Part shown: positions 49,084-61,457 of the stretch, in pieces
Layout: each line of letters opens with the position of its first letter
Position numbering within the stretch: position 1 is the stretch's first letter
From: Hydra vulgaris
Lineage: Eukaryota > Cnidaria > Hydrozoa > Anthoathecata > Hydridae
Assembly: GCF_038396675.1 (NCBI RefSeq)
Contig: NC_088934.1
Location: 39,545,001 to 39,609,000, forward strand
Length of the DNA stretch: 64,000 bases
Direction of reading: 5' to 3'
Notes under the pieces: model-generated
What the model was told of the DNA's origin: nothing
Databases searched by the model: none
The model's input: the letters and a program-made list of their open reading frames with translations, nothing else
Program-made: the position numbers and the translations under genes

Positions 49084-52000
49084 TTTTCTGAATCCTCGTT
49101 TAAAGTAAAGATCTATCTTGAAACATTTAATACAAGTGGATCAATTGGCCGCGATTATAAAAAAGATTGTTGTAAAAAAAACTTTTGCGATGAAAACTGT
49201 TTATTTCAATTTGAAATATGTTATGGCACAAGTTTGCTCCACTGTTTTACTTCAAATACACTTGTTGAAAATGGGAAAACAAGAACTACTAGTTTTAAAT
49301 TAGATTCAAGTAACATAACGAAACCATTAGATGGTAGCATGACACACCCAATGATTTTTAGATCGTCTTTATCAAAGGTGAAATTTATTTTTAAATATAA
49401 ATAAGAACTATTTTATAGATTAGATATCAAAATAATCTAATAAAGTTTAATTTAGTATGAAACTTGATTTAATAAGGAATGAGTGCTTGTCTAAACAGAA
49501 AGATTTTACCACGTTGCCGATGATAAAACCTTTTACCAATATATTATGAGTGGCAAATTTAAAACGCGATTTTAAAAAAGGGCTTGGAATCCAAATAAAA
49601 AAATCTAAAACAATAGCAAACTTGCTCTGTGTCTTTTATGAGCACTCGGTTGCAAGTGTTTTCCGAATATAAATAAACAAATTTAAAAAAAATATTAACC
49701 AAAAGGCAAACCATATTGTAATAATAATAACGCTGTGTAAACGTTAGATTTTATTCTAGCAGAAAGTTGCTAGTTTTTCAAAATGGAAAGGTTTTTGTAA
49801 CAATAAATTCAAATTTAAAAGTGACTTTACATATTAACATTAATTTAACTAACGTAAATTTGTGTTAGAATAATTTTAGCGCATTTTATTACCCTTAAAC
49901 ATTAAATTTAAATGCGGTTTATATTTTATAATAGCATATCTATAATTATCTAACAAACCCTAAGACGTCTTTGAGTAACTGGTAAAAAAAAATTAGCTGT
50001 GGGGAGACTCAAACTCAAAAATAATTTGTTAAAAAAAACGTATAATATTTAATAAATATATGATAAGAATATATACTCAAAATACGATAAGATTAAGAAT
50101 ATAAAACAGAATATATTTGTTAAACGTATACTAAAAATATACAAGAGGAGATTAGTTTTTATTTTGTACCTGAGAACAATATAAAAAGTATTTAAAAAGC
50201 ACACATACATGAATTTATACAATAACTTTAAATCCTCAGCACACATACATGAAATTATACAATAACTTATCATTTCAATCCTCAGAACACTCATCACTTG
50301 ATTCTTCAGAAGACTGATTAGTTATGAAATATATTCTAAAAATATTTTCATGGATATTTACAAATAGAAATTTTACTGATCTTTAATAGTCATTAAGTAA
50401 TAACTCTACTAATCTTAAGTAATAATTAAGTAAATCTGCAAGTCTTAAGAAAACACAAAAAAAAAAACACAGAAATTTATAAACATTTAGTTAAAGTAAT
50501 AATATTAATTATAATAGTAATAATAACAATAATAACAATCTGTAACTGTGTCTTTGTCAAGTCAACAATATCGTTGGTTATAATACTGAATAGCAAATTA
50601 CAGAGGTCAACAAAAAAAATTTTCTTTCTGGTGCCGAGCAAACAATTTGTTTTTTGTATAGCATTTCTCATTTTGATATCAAATATGCAACTCTTTTTTT
50701 ACCATCACGTCAAGTTGTAAAGGTATTTAGGTTCAAATCTTAAGTATTTAGGGTATAGTCCCTAATATTGTCGAAAAAAAAGTTATTCAAAAGTATGTCA
50801 ACCTGGGTCTCAAAAGAAGCGTATTTTCATAGAGATTTTAGAACAAATAAATATTTTACCTTTAAATTTATTGACAAAAAATTACGTGAAAAAATGCTAA
50901 AGACTCTTAAAAAATTTCAACAGAATGTTATTTAGTGATAATACAAAAAATACTTATTTTTATTACAAATCAATAACATTTTAAAAATCTCTGTGAAAAT
51001 ATGACGTGATGGTAAAAAAAGAGTTGCATATTTGAAATCAAAATGAGAAATGCTATACAAAAAACAAATTGTTTGCTCGGCACCAGAAAAAAAGTTTTTT
51101 TTTGTTGACCTGTGTTATTGCATGAAATACAAATAAATAAATGAAGCAAATTAACAAAATGCGTATTTAAATATATAAATAATAATAGTAATAATAATAA
51201 TAACAATAGTAGTTATAACTATAATAATAACATTAATAAAATTTTAAAAATAACCAATAAAAAATTAGTTGTACGAATGTCGTACAGTTGCACAACAACT
51301 ATGCTCAATAATAGTAGCATTTCCTTGCACAACTTAACGTCGGTTGTACAAAAACAAAGGTTGAAGAAATAGAATCTAATCAATTTCTACAATTGTTCGA
51401 TAGCAAAATCGCAGAACTGGTGCATAACATTTCTACTACTACTACTAGGAAACCAAGCATTGAGGAATTAATTTTTTTTTTTTTCATTCCTTAAAGTGTT
51501 AAATGCAAACCAATTCATTACGTAATCGTAGAATAAAAGTGTGAAAGCAACCAGAAAACTTCATTTTACGTTTTAAGGAAAGTGAATGAAAAACAAATGG
51601 AAATTTCTTTTGTGTGTGTTAAGCTTGAGTAAAGTTTTTAAAACTTTCTTAAATATTTTTAGTATTATATTTATTTACTGAAGCCATAAAAGATGTTAAG
51701 AAAAATTGTTTGTGGAAAACTTATAGTTTTTGTTGTTCACATTTTCAAAATTCCGAACAACTTGTTGAAACCTTTCTGTTTATTAAGATCTTCCGTAGAC
51801 AGCACGAAAAATTACTACCGAGTAATTTTCGTGCTGTTTCTTTCATAAATATCTCTTTTATAAATAGAGAGAGCATAAAACCTTTAACTCTTTTAATCAA
51901 ACCTTTGACTCTTTCATTCTGAAGTCAACACTTTAATCACTGAGCATATTTTTCTACTTTGATAAATTATATGTACTTGTACTCGTATTTAATTTTAAGA

Positions 52001-52217
52001 ACAATTTTTTCCCGTTTGATAAAATTGTAATTAACTATATTTCTATCTAGGTGACCTTTAATTTAAGCATAAACATTTATAATCAAAATGTCAATCCACC
52101 TAGTTTGTTTAACAGTTTATCAGCGCAATTTTCACTTGACTCAATCGGTGACAGAAAACTAAGTTTATTTGGTGGATTGAATAAAAGGTTTAAAAACGAG
52201 TTATCATTTACAGCAAG
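49084..52217 (+). CDS. Partial host gene, Notch-ligand-like (MNNL-type region), two exons
   Basis: Exon A 49084-49377 (acceptor TTTTTAG, donor GTGAAA; 98 codons open throughout, both borders phase 0). Exon B 52051-52217 (acceptor TTCTATCTAG, donor GTAAGAA; phase 0 to 2). Exon A reads SSFKVKIYLETFNTSG...KKDCCKKNFCDENCLFQFEIC, then FKLDSSNI...MIFRSSLSK. Exon B reads VTFNLSINIYNQNVNPP...GDRKLSLFGGLNKRF...LSFTA. The pattern (F-V-I..N..G...CC...C....F.IC......C, a beta-rich stretch, then FxLxIxIxNxN) resembles the N-terminal MNNL domain of Delta/Jagged proteins, which act as secreted or membrane Notch ligands. A DSL exon should follow but none is seen before 64 kb, and no start exon was found. The 2.7-kb intron contains a foldback element (50599-51117). 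It could instead be another cysteine-rich secreted protein. Confidence 0.45.
50599..51117. mobile_element. Foldback element in the intron
   Basis: The left arm 50599-50713 (TTACAGAGGTCAACAAAAAA... to ACCATCACGTCA) is repeated inverted at about 51003-51117. The right arm continues inward with AAAATCTCTGTGAAAATA, whose partner lies further in on the left (50822-50844), so about 108 bp (50714-50821) were gained in the left arm or lost from the right. No coding capacity; class unknown. Confidence 0.75.
51799..51837. repeat. Inverted repeat, 17-bp arms
   Basis: ACAGCACGAAAAATTACT / AGTAATTTTCGTGCTGT around ACCG, with one extra A in the left arm. It lies about 210 bp upstream of exon B. Confidence 0.85.
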
Positions 52218-53130
52218 GTAAGAAAATATTTTTGACTAACTGATACTATAACTAAAGTTATAGATTTTGGAAGATTTGTACAGGAAAAAGGTTAAGTGAT
52301 AAAAAATTATTGAAAAATTTTAGATATCGATAGTTTTAAATAGAGTTGACAGGTCACCGGTCAATCTAGGCTTTCAACAATCCGTCAGGTTAAAAAAAAA
52401 AATATGGGGCATGTAAATGTCAAGTTTTTTAAAATTACGGAATATTTGTTTGTGTCCATTTTATTACTTAGTTATCGTCTAAAACTTTCGTCACGCTGGA
52501 TGGAGGGTGGGGGGAAAGGTGGAAGGCTTAAATGGTTTTGTAGCAACTCTTACAGGATCGGGGTGCTTATTCACAACTTTTGCGAAATTATTGCTTAGCT
52601 GAGCAAAGGTTACGAAAAACTGACGCAAATTATTTTTTGCGTAACTATTATTCACAACTTTTTTGCTGCATTTCGTCACCCAAGAATTGGTTTGCTCAAT
52701 ATCCACTTTTTACTGAAAATGAGTTACTGTTACAGAATTTCATTTTTTTTGGACTTTGAACAAAAGAGATCTGAATATTTTGATAAGAAATGTAAATTCT
52801 GTATATGTTATTGTAGATATTAAACAAGCTGGTAAGCTTGTTTAATATCTACTATAAAATATACAGATCAAAATATTCAGATCTCTTTTGTTCAAAATCC
52901 AAAAAAAAAACATCAATTTATTACATTTTGTTCAACATTTGGATACTGAATAAACCAAAATGTTATTTTAATGGGTGTATAATTGTGTTTTAACTTCCAA
53001 ATCGTCGTTAGTTCTGGTCTATTTAATCCAGCTATTTATCCAGCTAAACCAATTACTGCGTCCGGTGAGGTCGTATTTTTGATAAAAAGTTGTTGTCAGT
53101 TAGTCAACACTTATATTGGATAAATCTTTA
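52218..53130. other. Spacer with a 170-bp hairpin
   Basis: 52743-52912 forms an inverted repeat: outer arms TTTTTTTGGA.TTTGAACAAAAGAGATCTGAATATTTTGA and its inverse, and inner arms GTAGATATTAAACAAGCT / AGCTTGTTTAATATCTAC around GGTA. No DSL/EGF exon was found here. Confidence 0.7.
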
Positions 53131-53159
53131 GTAACTGAAAATAATGATAATACTATAAA

Positions 53160-54115
53160 TGAAACCATGAGTATGACAGAGGATATTTACAGCATTTAAT
53201 ATGTGGAACAAAGTAATACGTGACATCGACAGAGAAGAATGAAGATAGTTTAAATAAATTTAAATCTTTTTAACAACGGAAAGTAAAGGAAAGTTAACTA
53301 TACGAAGAAAATTGGCAAAAAAATATAAAGAAAACAAAAAGAGAGAGGGGAGAAGAAGTTGTTGATAATAAAGGACAACTACATCCTGCAAAAAAAGTTG
53401 AAGGAGGCTGTAAACCGAATTGCAGTCATAAATGCAGTGATTATTTTTCCAATGAAGAAAGAAATTAAATAATGAAACAATTTTATAAATTGTCCGATGA
53501 GAAAAAGCTACATTTTTATAATAAGTACACCATTAGGGGTGAACCATTTTGGAAGCGAACATACAAAGAAAAGAGCAAAAAGTCTTATGTGTACAAGTAT
53601 TATTTAAAACACAACAATACACGTGTGCAAGTTTGTAAAGAATTTCTTTGTGGCACACTGAGCATCAGTCAACAACGTATATATTACTTTCATAAAAAAA
53701 TTCACAATCCACCAACTTCTGTACCAAGATCACCACACAAAGGTCAAAACGTCAAAAAACGTACGCAAACAAAAAACTAGAAATGGTTAGGAATCGCAAT
53801 AATTTGTTTCCTGTTGTCGAATCACATTACTGCCGTGCCAACAGCAATAAGCAATATTAGATGGTAGTTTAACTTTAAAAAAAATGTATGATCTGTACAA
53901 GGTTACAGATTAAAAATTCTGTAAAAAAAAACATTTGCAGAAGTGTCTTCAATGAGGAGTCTAATTTATCATTTTTCAAACCTAAGAAAGATAGATGTGA
54001 TGAATACGAAGAGTATAAAATTTTTGAACAACCATCAGAGGAAAGAAAATATCAGCAAAAATTACACACTCAAAGAAAAATAGATGAATTTGAGGAAAGA
54101 ACGAAGGACCGATAG
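53160..54115 (+). pseudogene. Relic of a transposon-associated protein (unclassified)
   Basis: In shifting plus frames: KPNCSHKCSDYFSNEERN, stop, MKQFYKLSDEKKLHFYNKY (53472), YKYYLKHNNTRVQVCKEFLCGTLSISQQRIYY, FPVVESHYCRANSNKQY, and (53888-54115) KKNICRSVFNEESNLSFFKPKKDRCDEYEEY. The words C.PNC..KCS, RV.VCK.FL..TL.IS, IE.HYCR and FN.SF..PKKD.C recur in a widespread family of uncharacterised animal proteins that I associate with mobile elements. Its function is unknown to me. No terminal repeats found. Confidence 0.5.
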
Positions 54116-55481
54116 ATAATTAACGGTATAATAGTTGTAGTTTATTTTTAACCCTAACATCTATACTAGCTATAATTAAAATACGAGAGCAGTAATAACC
54201 TCCTAAACTTTAACCGCGTTTTACCAACAATTTGTAAATTGGTATGTTAAACAAACAAATTCTAGGGTGACGATTTGCGTAAAGTTAAGGTTGCGCATGA
54301 GTTACGCAAAACTTAGACAAAAACTTAGGCAAAATACTTACGCAAAATTGAAGGCAAATATTTTATAACTATTTATATAAAGGAAGTAGCTAGTATTACT
54401 GATTCTTTTTTTATCAAAACATACTAGGCAATGTGACCGAACAGCGAATGCATCTTTTTTTAAAGGCAGGGCTAACATTTACTAAAACTTAAGTTTTTGT
54501 TGTTGTTGTTTCTATATTTATAAATGTAGCAAAGTATATAGAGGCTATTCAAACCATACGTGACATTCTAATATAGAGTAGGGGTGTTTGAAATTGTCAC
54601 CAAATATAACATGGGAGAGGGGTGGTTAGGAACAGTGTAACATGACAAAATTTTTGACATTCAAAAATAAAAACATGATTCTTATATTTGATGGATAAAG
54701 TAAAGTTAATTTTGTGAATCAGGCACATGCAGTATAGAAAATTTTGACTCATCGACAAAGCAAGTATTGATTAAATCACAACAGCAAGTATTGCAGTAGG
54801 TTTTCAAGACACCAAATACAGTACAACCTACTAGCTGCAGCCAGTGTGAACAATGTGCTGTCATGTCAAGAATTTAATACTATTTTTATCAGCAACAGAT
54901 AATAATTTTACTGAACTGTGAAAACCACTATCATTCCATTTGGACTAACTGGTGTACCAAGGAATTTTTAAAGGAATTCCTCCTCCTCACTATAACAAAC
55001 TACAACAATAAGATTTTATATAGAAATACAAAATAAAAGATCTACCAAAATAATTTAAATCATTACAGAATATGTTTATTATTTGCAAATAATGATATTA
55101 TTTACCAAAAAAATAGGTTTTGAAAGACAATGCTCTTTTTTTACATAATTTAAATTATCCACAGATGTTACTAATATCTCTTGATAATTGAAATAATTGA
55201 CAAAAGAGCATTATTATTCAAAATAATCTTAATATTGTTAATACTTTTGGATAATTGAAATCATCAAAAAACATAGCATCATTATTTAAAGTAAGTTTAA
55301 CATCTAAGTTATAATACTTTGTTACTTCAATAGCCTGATTACTCAGAGATAATTTTAACATTATTGTATTTTGAAATAGCTTTGTTCTCATTTTTAATAA
55401 ATAAAATAGATATTTGAAAAACTAACAATATAATTATATATTTTTGTGAATATTGTTTCTATATTAGCACACATATTTTCT

Positions 55482-55502
55482 CTCTCTCTCTCTCATAGAG
55501 AG

Positions 55503-55553
<51 letters not shown>

Positions 55554-55569
55554 GAGAGAGTGAGAGAGA
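55482..55569. repeat. (TC)n/(GA)n microsatellite with an inversion
   Basis: TCTCTCTCTCTC changes to GAGAGA at CATAGAGAG (55493-55501), so the first part can pair with the second. ORFs reading through (Ser-Leu repeats) are artefacts. Confidence 0.95.
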
Positions 55570-55955
55570 TAGACATTATGCTAGTTATGCAAGTTAAAGT
55601 ATATACTTCAATAATATTATTGTATACATTTTTTAACAGTATAGTATAGACAGTATAGCATAAGTACAACCATAAGTTAATATAGTATGGATACATCATT
55701 TAGTTTTGAAGTATGACAATAACTAGTTATTAAGTTTACTTAACTTATTTAATAAGTTATTGGCAAACAACAAAACTGTATGATATATACATCGTATGGT
55801 CGCTTAACTTGTTTTAGCTAGGCTATGAGAGTGTGAACCATCCGTTATATAGATTGTATATATATTTTTTAACCTTTAATATAAGGTGAAAACAAGTTTT
55901 TTAAAACAACTTTATCATAAAGTAGCAATTAGCAATTAGCAAAAATAGCAATAAA

Positions 55956-56032
55956 AGCAATTATTTATCAAAAATTTAGATGTACCACATAAAGTTTATG
56001 TGGTACATCCAAATTTTTGATGAATAATTGCT
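55956..56032. repeat. Near-perfect hairpin, 38-bp arms, 1-base loop
   Basis: Arm 55956-55993 (AGCAATTATTTATC... to ...GTACCACATAAA) is mirrored at 55995-56032 with only a few mismatches. It would form a cruciform or, if transcribed, a long stem. Confidence 0.9.
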
Positions 56033-56693
56033 ATTGTTGTTGTTGTTAAAAAAATATTTATTGTTGTATTATTTAAATAAATAACTAAACGTTATTTATT
56101 TAAGTAATGCATATTTATAGCAGTATAAAATTAACATAAAATTATATTTTATTGGCAATAACAAAGAAAATCTGAAATTTTTTACAATAATAAAAACGCC
56201 ATTTTTAATATTATTGGATGATTTGAAGATACACCAAACTTAAGTCAGAAAATAGCAGAAGTAACTCTTCCTGTGTCAAGTTTGCTGAGCACTTTTTATG
56301 AAAATGTTGTAAATACCATTTTTTAAGTATAACTTAGGTAAAAACTTAAGTTTTTTGTTACGCAGAACAAATACTATACAAAACGCAATACAAGCAAGAA
56401 AAAGGCATCTGATTAATATAAAATAAATTTCTTCGAGAGTTTAATTCTTAATTAAGTAATAAAAGTTAAATTTTTTATTCAATTAGGCGCCATTTACACA
56501 ATTATACAGTTCTTTAATGCAAAATACATTTTATTTATTAATTAGAGTAAACTGGGGTAAGAGTAAACGAAAACAAAAGTGAATGGTTTAGCAATTTTGT
56601 TTCTTTTACATTTATTGAAAGCTAAAAATCAAGTGGCTGGATAGCTCAGATGTTTGGTGAGAGCGTCAAATGAAGAATTAAAACCCGGACTGT

Positions 56694-59600
56694 TAGTGCC
56701 GGATTAAGGCTTTATTGGCCCTAAGGCACATTTTAAGTGGCCTAAAAATACAGATAATACGGACTTTCCCACAAAAAGAAAAAAATTAAAATTTAAAAAA
56801 AAAATATTTATTAGGCAAAAACTACATAATTTAAAAATTTCACGCTTTTATAACTGCAAATTTGTCAATTAGTTCTTTGAAGTTGACCTTGTTGAGTAAA
56901 TCAATTTCAATGCACAGAAGTGAAAGTACAGAAAGACGCCGTTGAGCCGTTGTTGATCGTTTTGCATCTTTAATTCTATTCAATTGAGAAAACGAACGTT
57001 CTCCTGAAGAACTGGTTGACATCAGGCATAAGTATATCCGGAGTGCTATTTCAGTATTTGGAAATGCTTGATATACACCAGAATTGTGCAGCATTTTAAA
57101 CATCTTCTGAGCACTTGAATCAAATTGATTCTGTGCACTTGATCCTTCTTCATAGTTTCTCTGTTCCTTATACCAGCACATAAATTGTCGAAATTCTGTT
57201 GGAAAATCAGAACAAAGGTCTTTCTAATACACAGTAACAATTCTTTTAACAGCAATGTCAATATCTTCATCGGTCATGGCGTCATACTCAGTCAGAACTC
57301 CAAATCTCTGCAGCACAATTGAGTAAGCTTTAATGCGTTTCTTTAATGCATTTTTCAGCTGATCGATGATGACATAGAAGGTATTGACCTTGAAGTTTTG
57401 CTGACTTGACATCCCTTCCATAGCATCTGCGGCATCTCCATCATTGATTTGTCTCTTACGCTTTGGTTGTCTTCGACTTTCAGATTTATATGTGCTGTTG
57501 CCACAGCGATCACCTGCCTTCTGATTGTAATCATCAAACTTCTCTCGGCATTCATCCAAAAATATATGCAAGCTCTTCAGCAGACCAATAGCTGGAGTTA
57601 ATTCGATTGTAGAACTTTGCAATAACTTGCTATTAATGTTGAACCTATGCAGAATGTCATTCCAAAGTTCACACAATAGGGCAACTTCAATAGTATCCAT
57701 GTGTTTGGCCAATGAGTCCGCTTCATTCCTTGTGCTACCATTCTGATTACAATCCCCTGAGATCACCTGAAGAGCACTTTGTAATTGGTGGTACCCCTTG
57801 AACACTGCTTTTGCAGCATCAGCTCGAGCAGACCACCGGGTATCTGATGGGTATTTTGGAACAAGGCATTCTCGTTGGTTTTTAACATGGGTCATCATGA
57901 CATCCCAACGATGTGTTAATGCTATAAAGAAACTATACAGGCGATTCAATATGTTAAAAAATGAAACTGCTTCAACGCAACAATCCACAGCTGACTGGCA
58001 ACTAGGTTCAACGAGTGGGCAGCATAAGGAATGTAGTCCACTAAACAGTTTTTGTTTTTCAGGATTTATTGCATGCCAATATATTTACCAGACATATTGC
58101 TGGCATTATCATATGTCTGACCACAGCAATTTTTGTAGTCGATGTCTTGATCTAACAAGTACTGAAGCAGTGTGGCTGTCCTGTGTGACTGGATATATTA
58201 ATAAATGTCAAAAACGCTTTACAGGCTGGTAATCCACCATATTAATATAACAAAGAATGATGGTCAGCTGGTCACAATGAGTAAAATACCGTGAATTTGA
58301 AATCTCATCCTTTATGAAACCCATAACTTGTTCACCCATCATTGTAATTAATTCTTCACAGATTGTTTTTGATAAATATGATGTGTGACCGCGTCCGCGA
58401 TTGCCATGAGTACAGATGTGCTGGGACAAAAATGGATCAAATTGACCAATCGGCTCTAAGATGCCCAAATAATTCCCATTTTCTCTGGAGCCAACAACTT
58501 CATTGCTACCTCGAAGAGGGAGACCTCTCTCACAAAGAAAAGTAATAGTTGCAGCACAGCGTGACTTTTCTCCAGTAATTGCGCTGCTCCAACATATTGT
58601 TGTGCAATTGCTCGTCAACTCTCCTAGCAGCAACACTTCTTTGACATAAAGTAAGAACTGATTGTATGTGCTTTGCACTGATTTCATGGGATTTTAAGTA
58701 TTGTGTCATATTCTTCCAATCCTCAAATACTGAGCCAGACAACTGTGATCGGTCAGATGAAAACAGAATGCAGGGAAAGCAGAAGACACATGTCTTGGCT
58801 GGAGAATAAACAAGCCAGTCACGATCAACGATATCACCATTTGGCAAAACCCGTTTGAAGACACTAGAATTTAGGAAGCGATTCACTCCACTGTATTCCC
58901 GCTTTGTTTCTGGATAACTGTGTGCCAAGTTTCGAAAATGGATTGTTCCAAGGCTGATGCACATGTTGCGCACATGATCTGTTATGTCACCAAAACTCCC
59001 AACATCATTGGGAATGGTTCCTAAACCAGTATCAGCTCTGTCTTCAAATTTTTCAGTATGTCCAAGTTCAAATGCAATTTTTGCAGCCTCTTCCTTGTGA
59101 TCAATACCTACCTGAGATGTTGATGAGGATAGTGGGGAATTGAGAGTAATATTATCAGTAGCATCAACCTTGTTCGTGGCAGTGAAAAATGAATTAATTT
59201 TGGGTATTTTCCTTAACAGTTTATCTTCATCATGCATTTTCTTCTCTAACTCCTTCCCTCGCTCCCAACCACCTTTACGTATCGACATTAATCTAAAAGT
59301 AAAACGTAAAAGTAATCTTTAAAAACGTATTTTTATGTATTCAATAGCATAATTATTCGATTTAAAAATAATTGATTCATGAAGTCATATCATAAAATGA
59401 TGTAAAATTTTAAAAATTGATTTCTTGTGAACTGCATGATAAGAACATACAAAACCTATATATAAAATAGATTTTAATATTCGAAATGATAATTTAAAAT
59501 CAAACAACCAGTATACCAGAAGAAAATCATTTGATGAATTTGGTTTTGAACAACCAGAATAAACACCAATTATGAATTCAGATGATGGGATTTCTAGAAT

Positions 59601-60754
59601 GCACATATAACCCAAAAACATTTCACTGTGCTGTTAAAGAGAGGTAATCCATCAATAAATAGACAAAGACTCAACTTGGAAAGATCAGAATTCATATTTT
59701 GTTCAATTAAAATAATAATTACAACAGAAATCTAACAATAGTGATGACAGCGTCAACATAATTCATTAAAAATTATAGATTCCTATAAATGAAGGATTTT
59801 ATTTTTGTTTATTTCAGGAGCATGATGTTCAAAAATTCATGCAAATTACTCGCTGGGATTGATTGTTTGACTTATTAATGATCTGCTTCTTATACCCCTA
59901 GGTCACAGAACTGAAGTTCTACATGTATAGTGTATATACGTTTTCTATGTTATAGCAAGAACTAATTTATAAATTAAAATAATATTTATTAGAATATGTA
60001 AAATTGATATGTGATATAATAATGATTAAACATATTGTTTTATATATATATGATAAGAAATCATACATATATATATATATATATATAGATAATAATGTAT
60101 GATAGTGAAAGTCAAAATGAAAGTCACTCAGTATAGTTGAGATACATGGATCTAATACATATTATATTAATGAGCTTTAGTATATTAATATCAACAATAA
60201 ATAAAATATGTGACAAATATGTTTTGATGGAAACATTTAAAACATGGCATGTTGAACAAAAAAACTACACCCAGTTCTTTCTGCAGTAAATGTGATGCTT
60301 TTTTCTTCTTTAAACCTACTAATAAATTTAAAAGATTACAATTTTATAACAATAGTTACATCTAAAAGTATAGTCATTTGCTAAAACCATTAATTTTATT
60401 ACAACACTTTGTTATTCTTTACGAAAGAGTTCCACTGTTTAAAACAAATGTTATCAAATTTCAAAAATACAAAAAAACAATATTTTTCGAATATTTTATT
60501 CGAAATATTTTAAATCGATATTTTAGAAGAAAAAAATTATCACTTATAAGAATGAATTAGTTACAATTTTTGACATCGTAAAATTGACATCGTAAAGTAT
60601 GAACAAAATGTGTTTAATAATTAGAATAATTATAATAATTTCATCAATAAAGATAAGACATAAATATAAATTTATGCATAAATTTTTTGTAGCCTGGATT
60701 TTTTGCTGGCCTTAAGGCATGTGCCTTATTTGCCTAAGGGTTAATTCGGCACTG
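56694..60754 (-). mobile_element. hAT transposon (TTF/DUF4371 type) with 8-bp TSD
   Basis: The left end TAGTGCCGGATTAAGGC and inverted right end CAGTGCCGAATTAACCC are flanked by CGGACTGT (56686-56693) and TGGACTGT (60755-60762), an 8-bp duplication with one mismatch. A minus-strand transposase occupies 56840-59288. The segment 59289-60754 is AT-rich 5' sequence without a supported gene. Confidence 0.9.
56840..59288 (-). pseudogene. hAT transposase with TTF-type zinc finger and DUF4371, frameshifted
   Basis: 59288-58560: N-terminal region with ITDHVRNMCISLG, then the TTF-type finger DWLVYSPAKTCVFCFPCILF and WKNMTQYLKSHEISAKHIQ. A shift near 58550 moves to 58687-58208 (ATITFLCERGLPLRG, GQFDPFLSQH, YLSKTICEELITMMG; DUF4371). 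The piece 58200-57990 is in another frame with NASNMSGKYIGMQ. 57988-57224 holds LYSFFIALTHRWDVMM, KYPSDTRWSARADAAKAV (TRW motif) and a long helical insert. 57181-56840 holds the hATC region (FPNTEIALRIYLCLMSTSSSGERSFSQL). Only a few indels break an otherwise full-length protein of the ZMYM/ZNF862-related hAT group. It cannot work as it stands. Confidence 0.9.
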
Positions 60755-60900
60755 TGGACTGTTGTACAAAACGAGTTTAAATCCTGCCACCGCCAACTCA
60801 GCGCTTGAGTAATACTTCGGCACGCAAAAATGTTGGTCAATAACGGACACTACCTTGGATTAGTCTGAATGACTATTTGTGGCTGTTCCTATACTAAGCT

Positions 60901-61356
60901 AACAACATCTTCGGATATAACATTGTATAGAAAATATATAGCATGAAAATTCAAATAAATAAAAAATGAAAATAAAGCATAAAGTCTTGAAAAATGTTTA
61001 CGCCTTTAGATTATTAAAAATTAACCTTACCAAACCTAAAAACTCTTATTTTAATAAAAATTTTTTTTATTAATATAAGAACTTTTACTCAAAACTCCAA
61101 AAACTACAATAAAATACTAAACTAATAAGACGGTTTTGTAGAAAATTTTATGAAGATCAAGGTTGTCTCTTCAAAATCGAATTTGCTTGTTCCGGAAAAA
61201 AGATCATTTTTTGGGAAGAGTAAACATACTAATTGCTCGCACTTATGCATTAAAATGAACGCGGCTACATTAATTAATAGATATTAGTCAAAAATGACTC
61301 GTAATTAAGTTTGTTTTAGTAATTAAGTAAAACGTTTACAGTAGAGTAATTGCAAC
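60901..61356. other. AT-rich spacer, nothing recognised
   Basis: AAACATACTAATTGCTCGC and similar words only. No ORF or terminal repeat I can support. Confidence 0.4.
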
Positions 61357-61457
61357 TTTTTTTTTTTTTTTTTTTTTTTTAATTTTATTTTGCCGTATAA
61401 TACTATTTACAATGAGAAAAATCGTTTACATATATAATAAATGGCCAGAGCAAGAAA

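Larger units (their letters stand above)
54118..56632. other. AT-rich intergenic with microsatellite and hairpins
   Basis: No gene supported. It contains a (GA)n tract and a 38-bp-arm hairpin, listed separately. AAACTGGGGTAAGAGTAAACG at 56549-56569 resembles pogo-type termini but has no clear partner. Confidence 0.5.
56633..60900 (+). mobile_element. tRNA-derived SINE, split by a hAT transposon
   Basis: The left piece 56633-56693 carries an A-box-like TAGCTCAGATGTTTGG and AGAGCGTC. The right piece from 60755 carries a B-box-like GAGTTTAAATCC (60773-60784) followed by TGCCACCGCC and a SINE-like body to about 60900. Joined at the 8-bp duplication the two pieces give the A-to-B spacing of a tRNA promoter. 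The 3' limit and tail are not clear. Confidence 0.6.

Noticed and set aside
50049-50297. Cys/Phe-rich 82-aa minus ORF in the intron
   Set aside because: AT-rich low-complexity frame with no domain; overlaps a short tandem repeat (CACACATACATGAA.TTATACAATAACTT).
57798-58232. 144-aa plus-strand ORF (and others at 58363 and 59140)
   Set aside because: Antisense shadows of the hAT transposase on the minus strand, with no motifs.
56549-61230. A pogo-type element spanning GTAAACTGGGGTAAGAG to GGGAAGAGTAAACATAC
   Set aside because: The words look similar, but I could not align them as terminal repeats, and the region includes the well-supported SINE and hAT.
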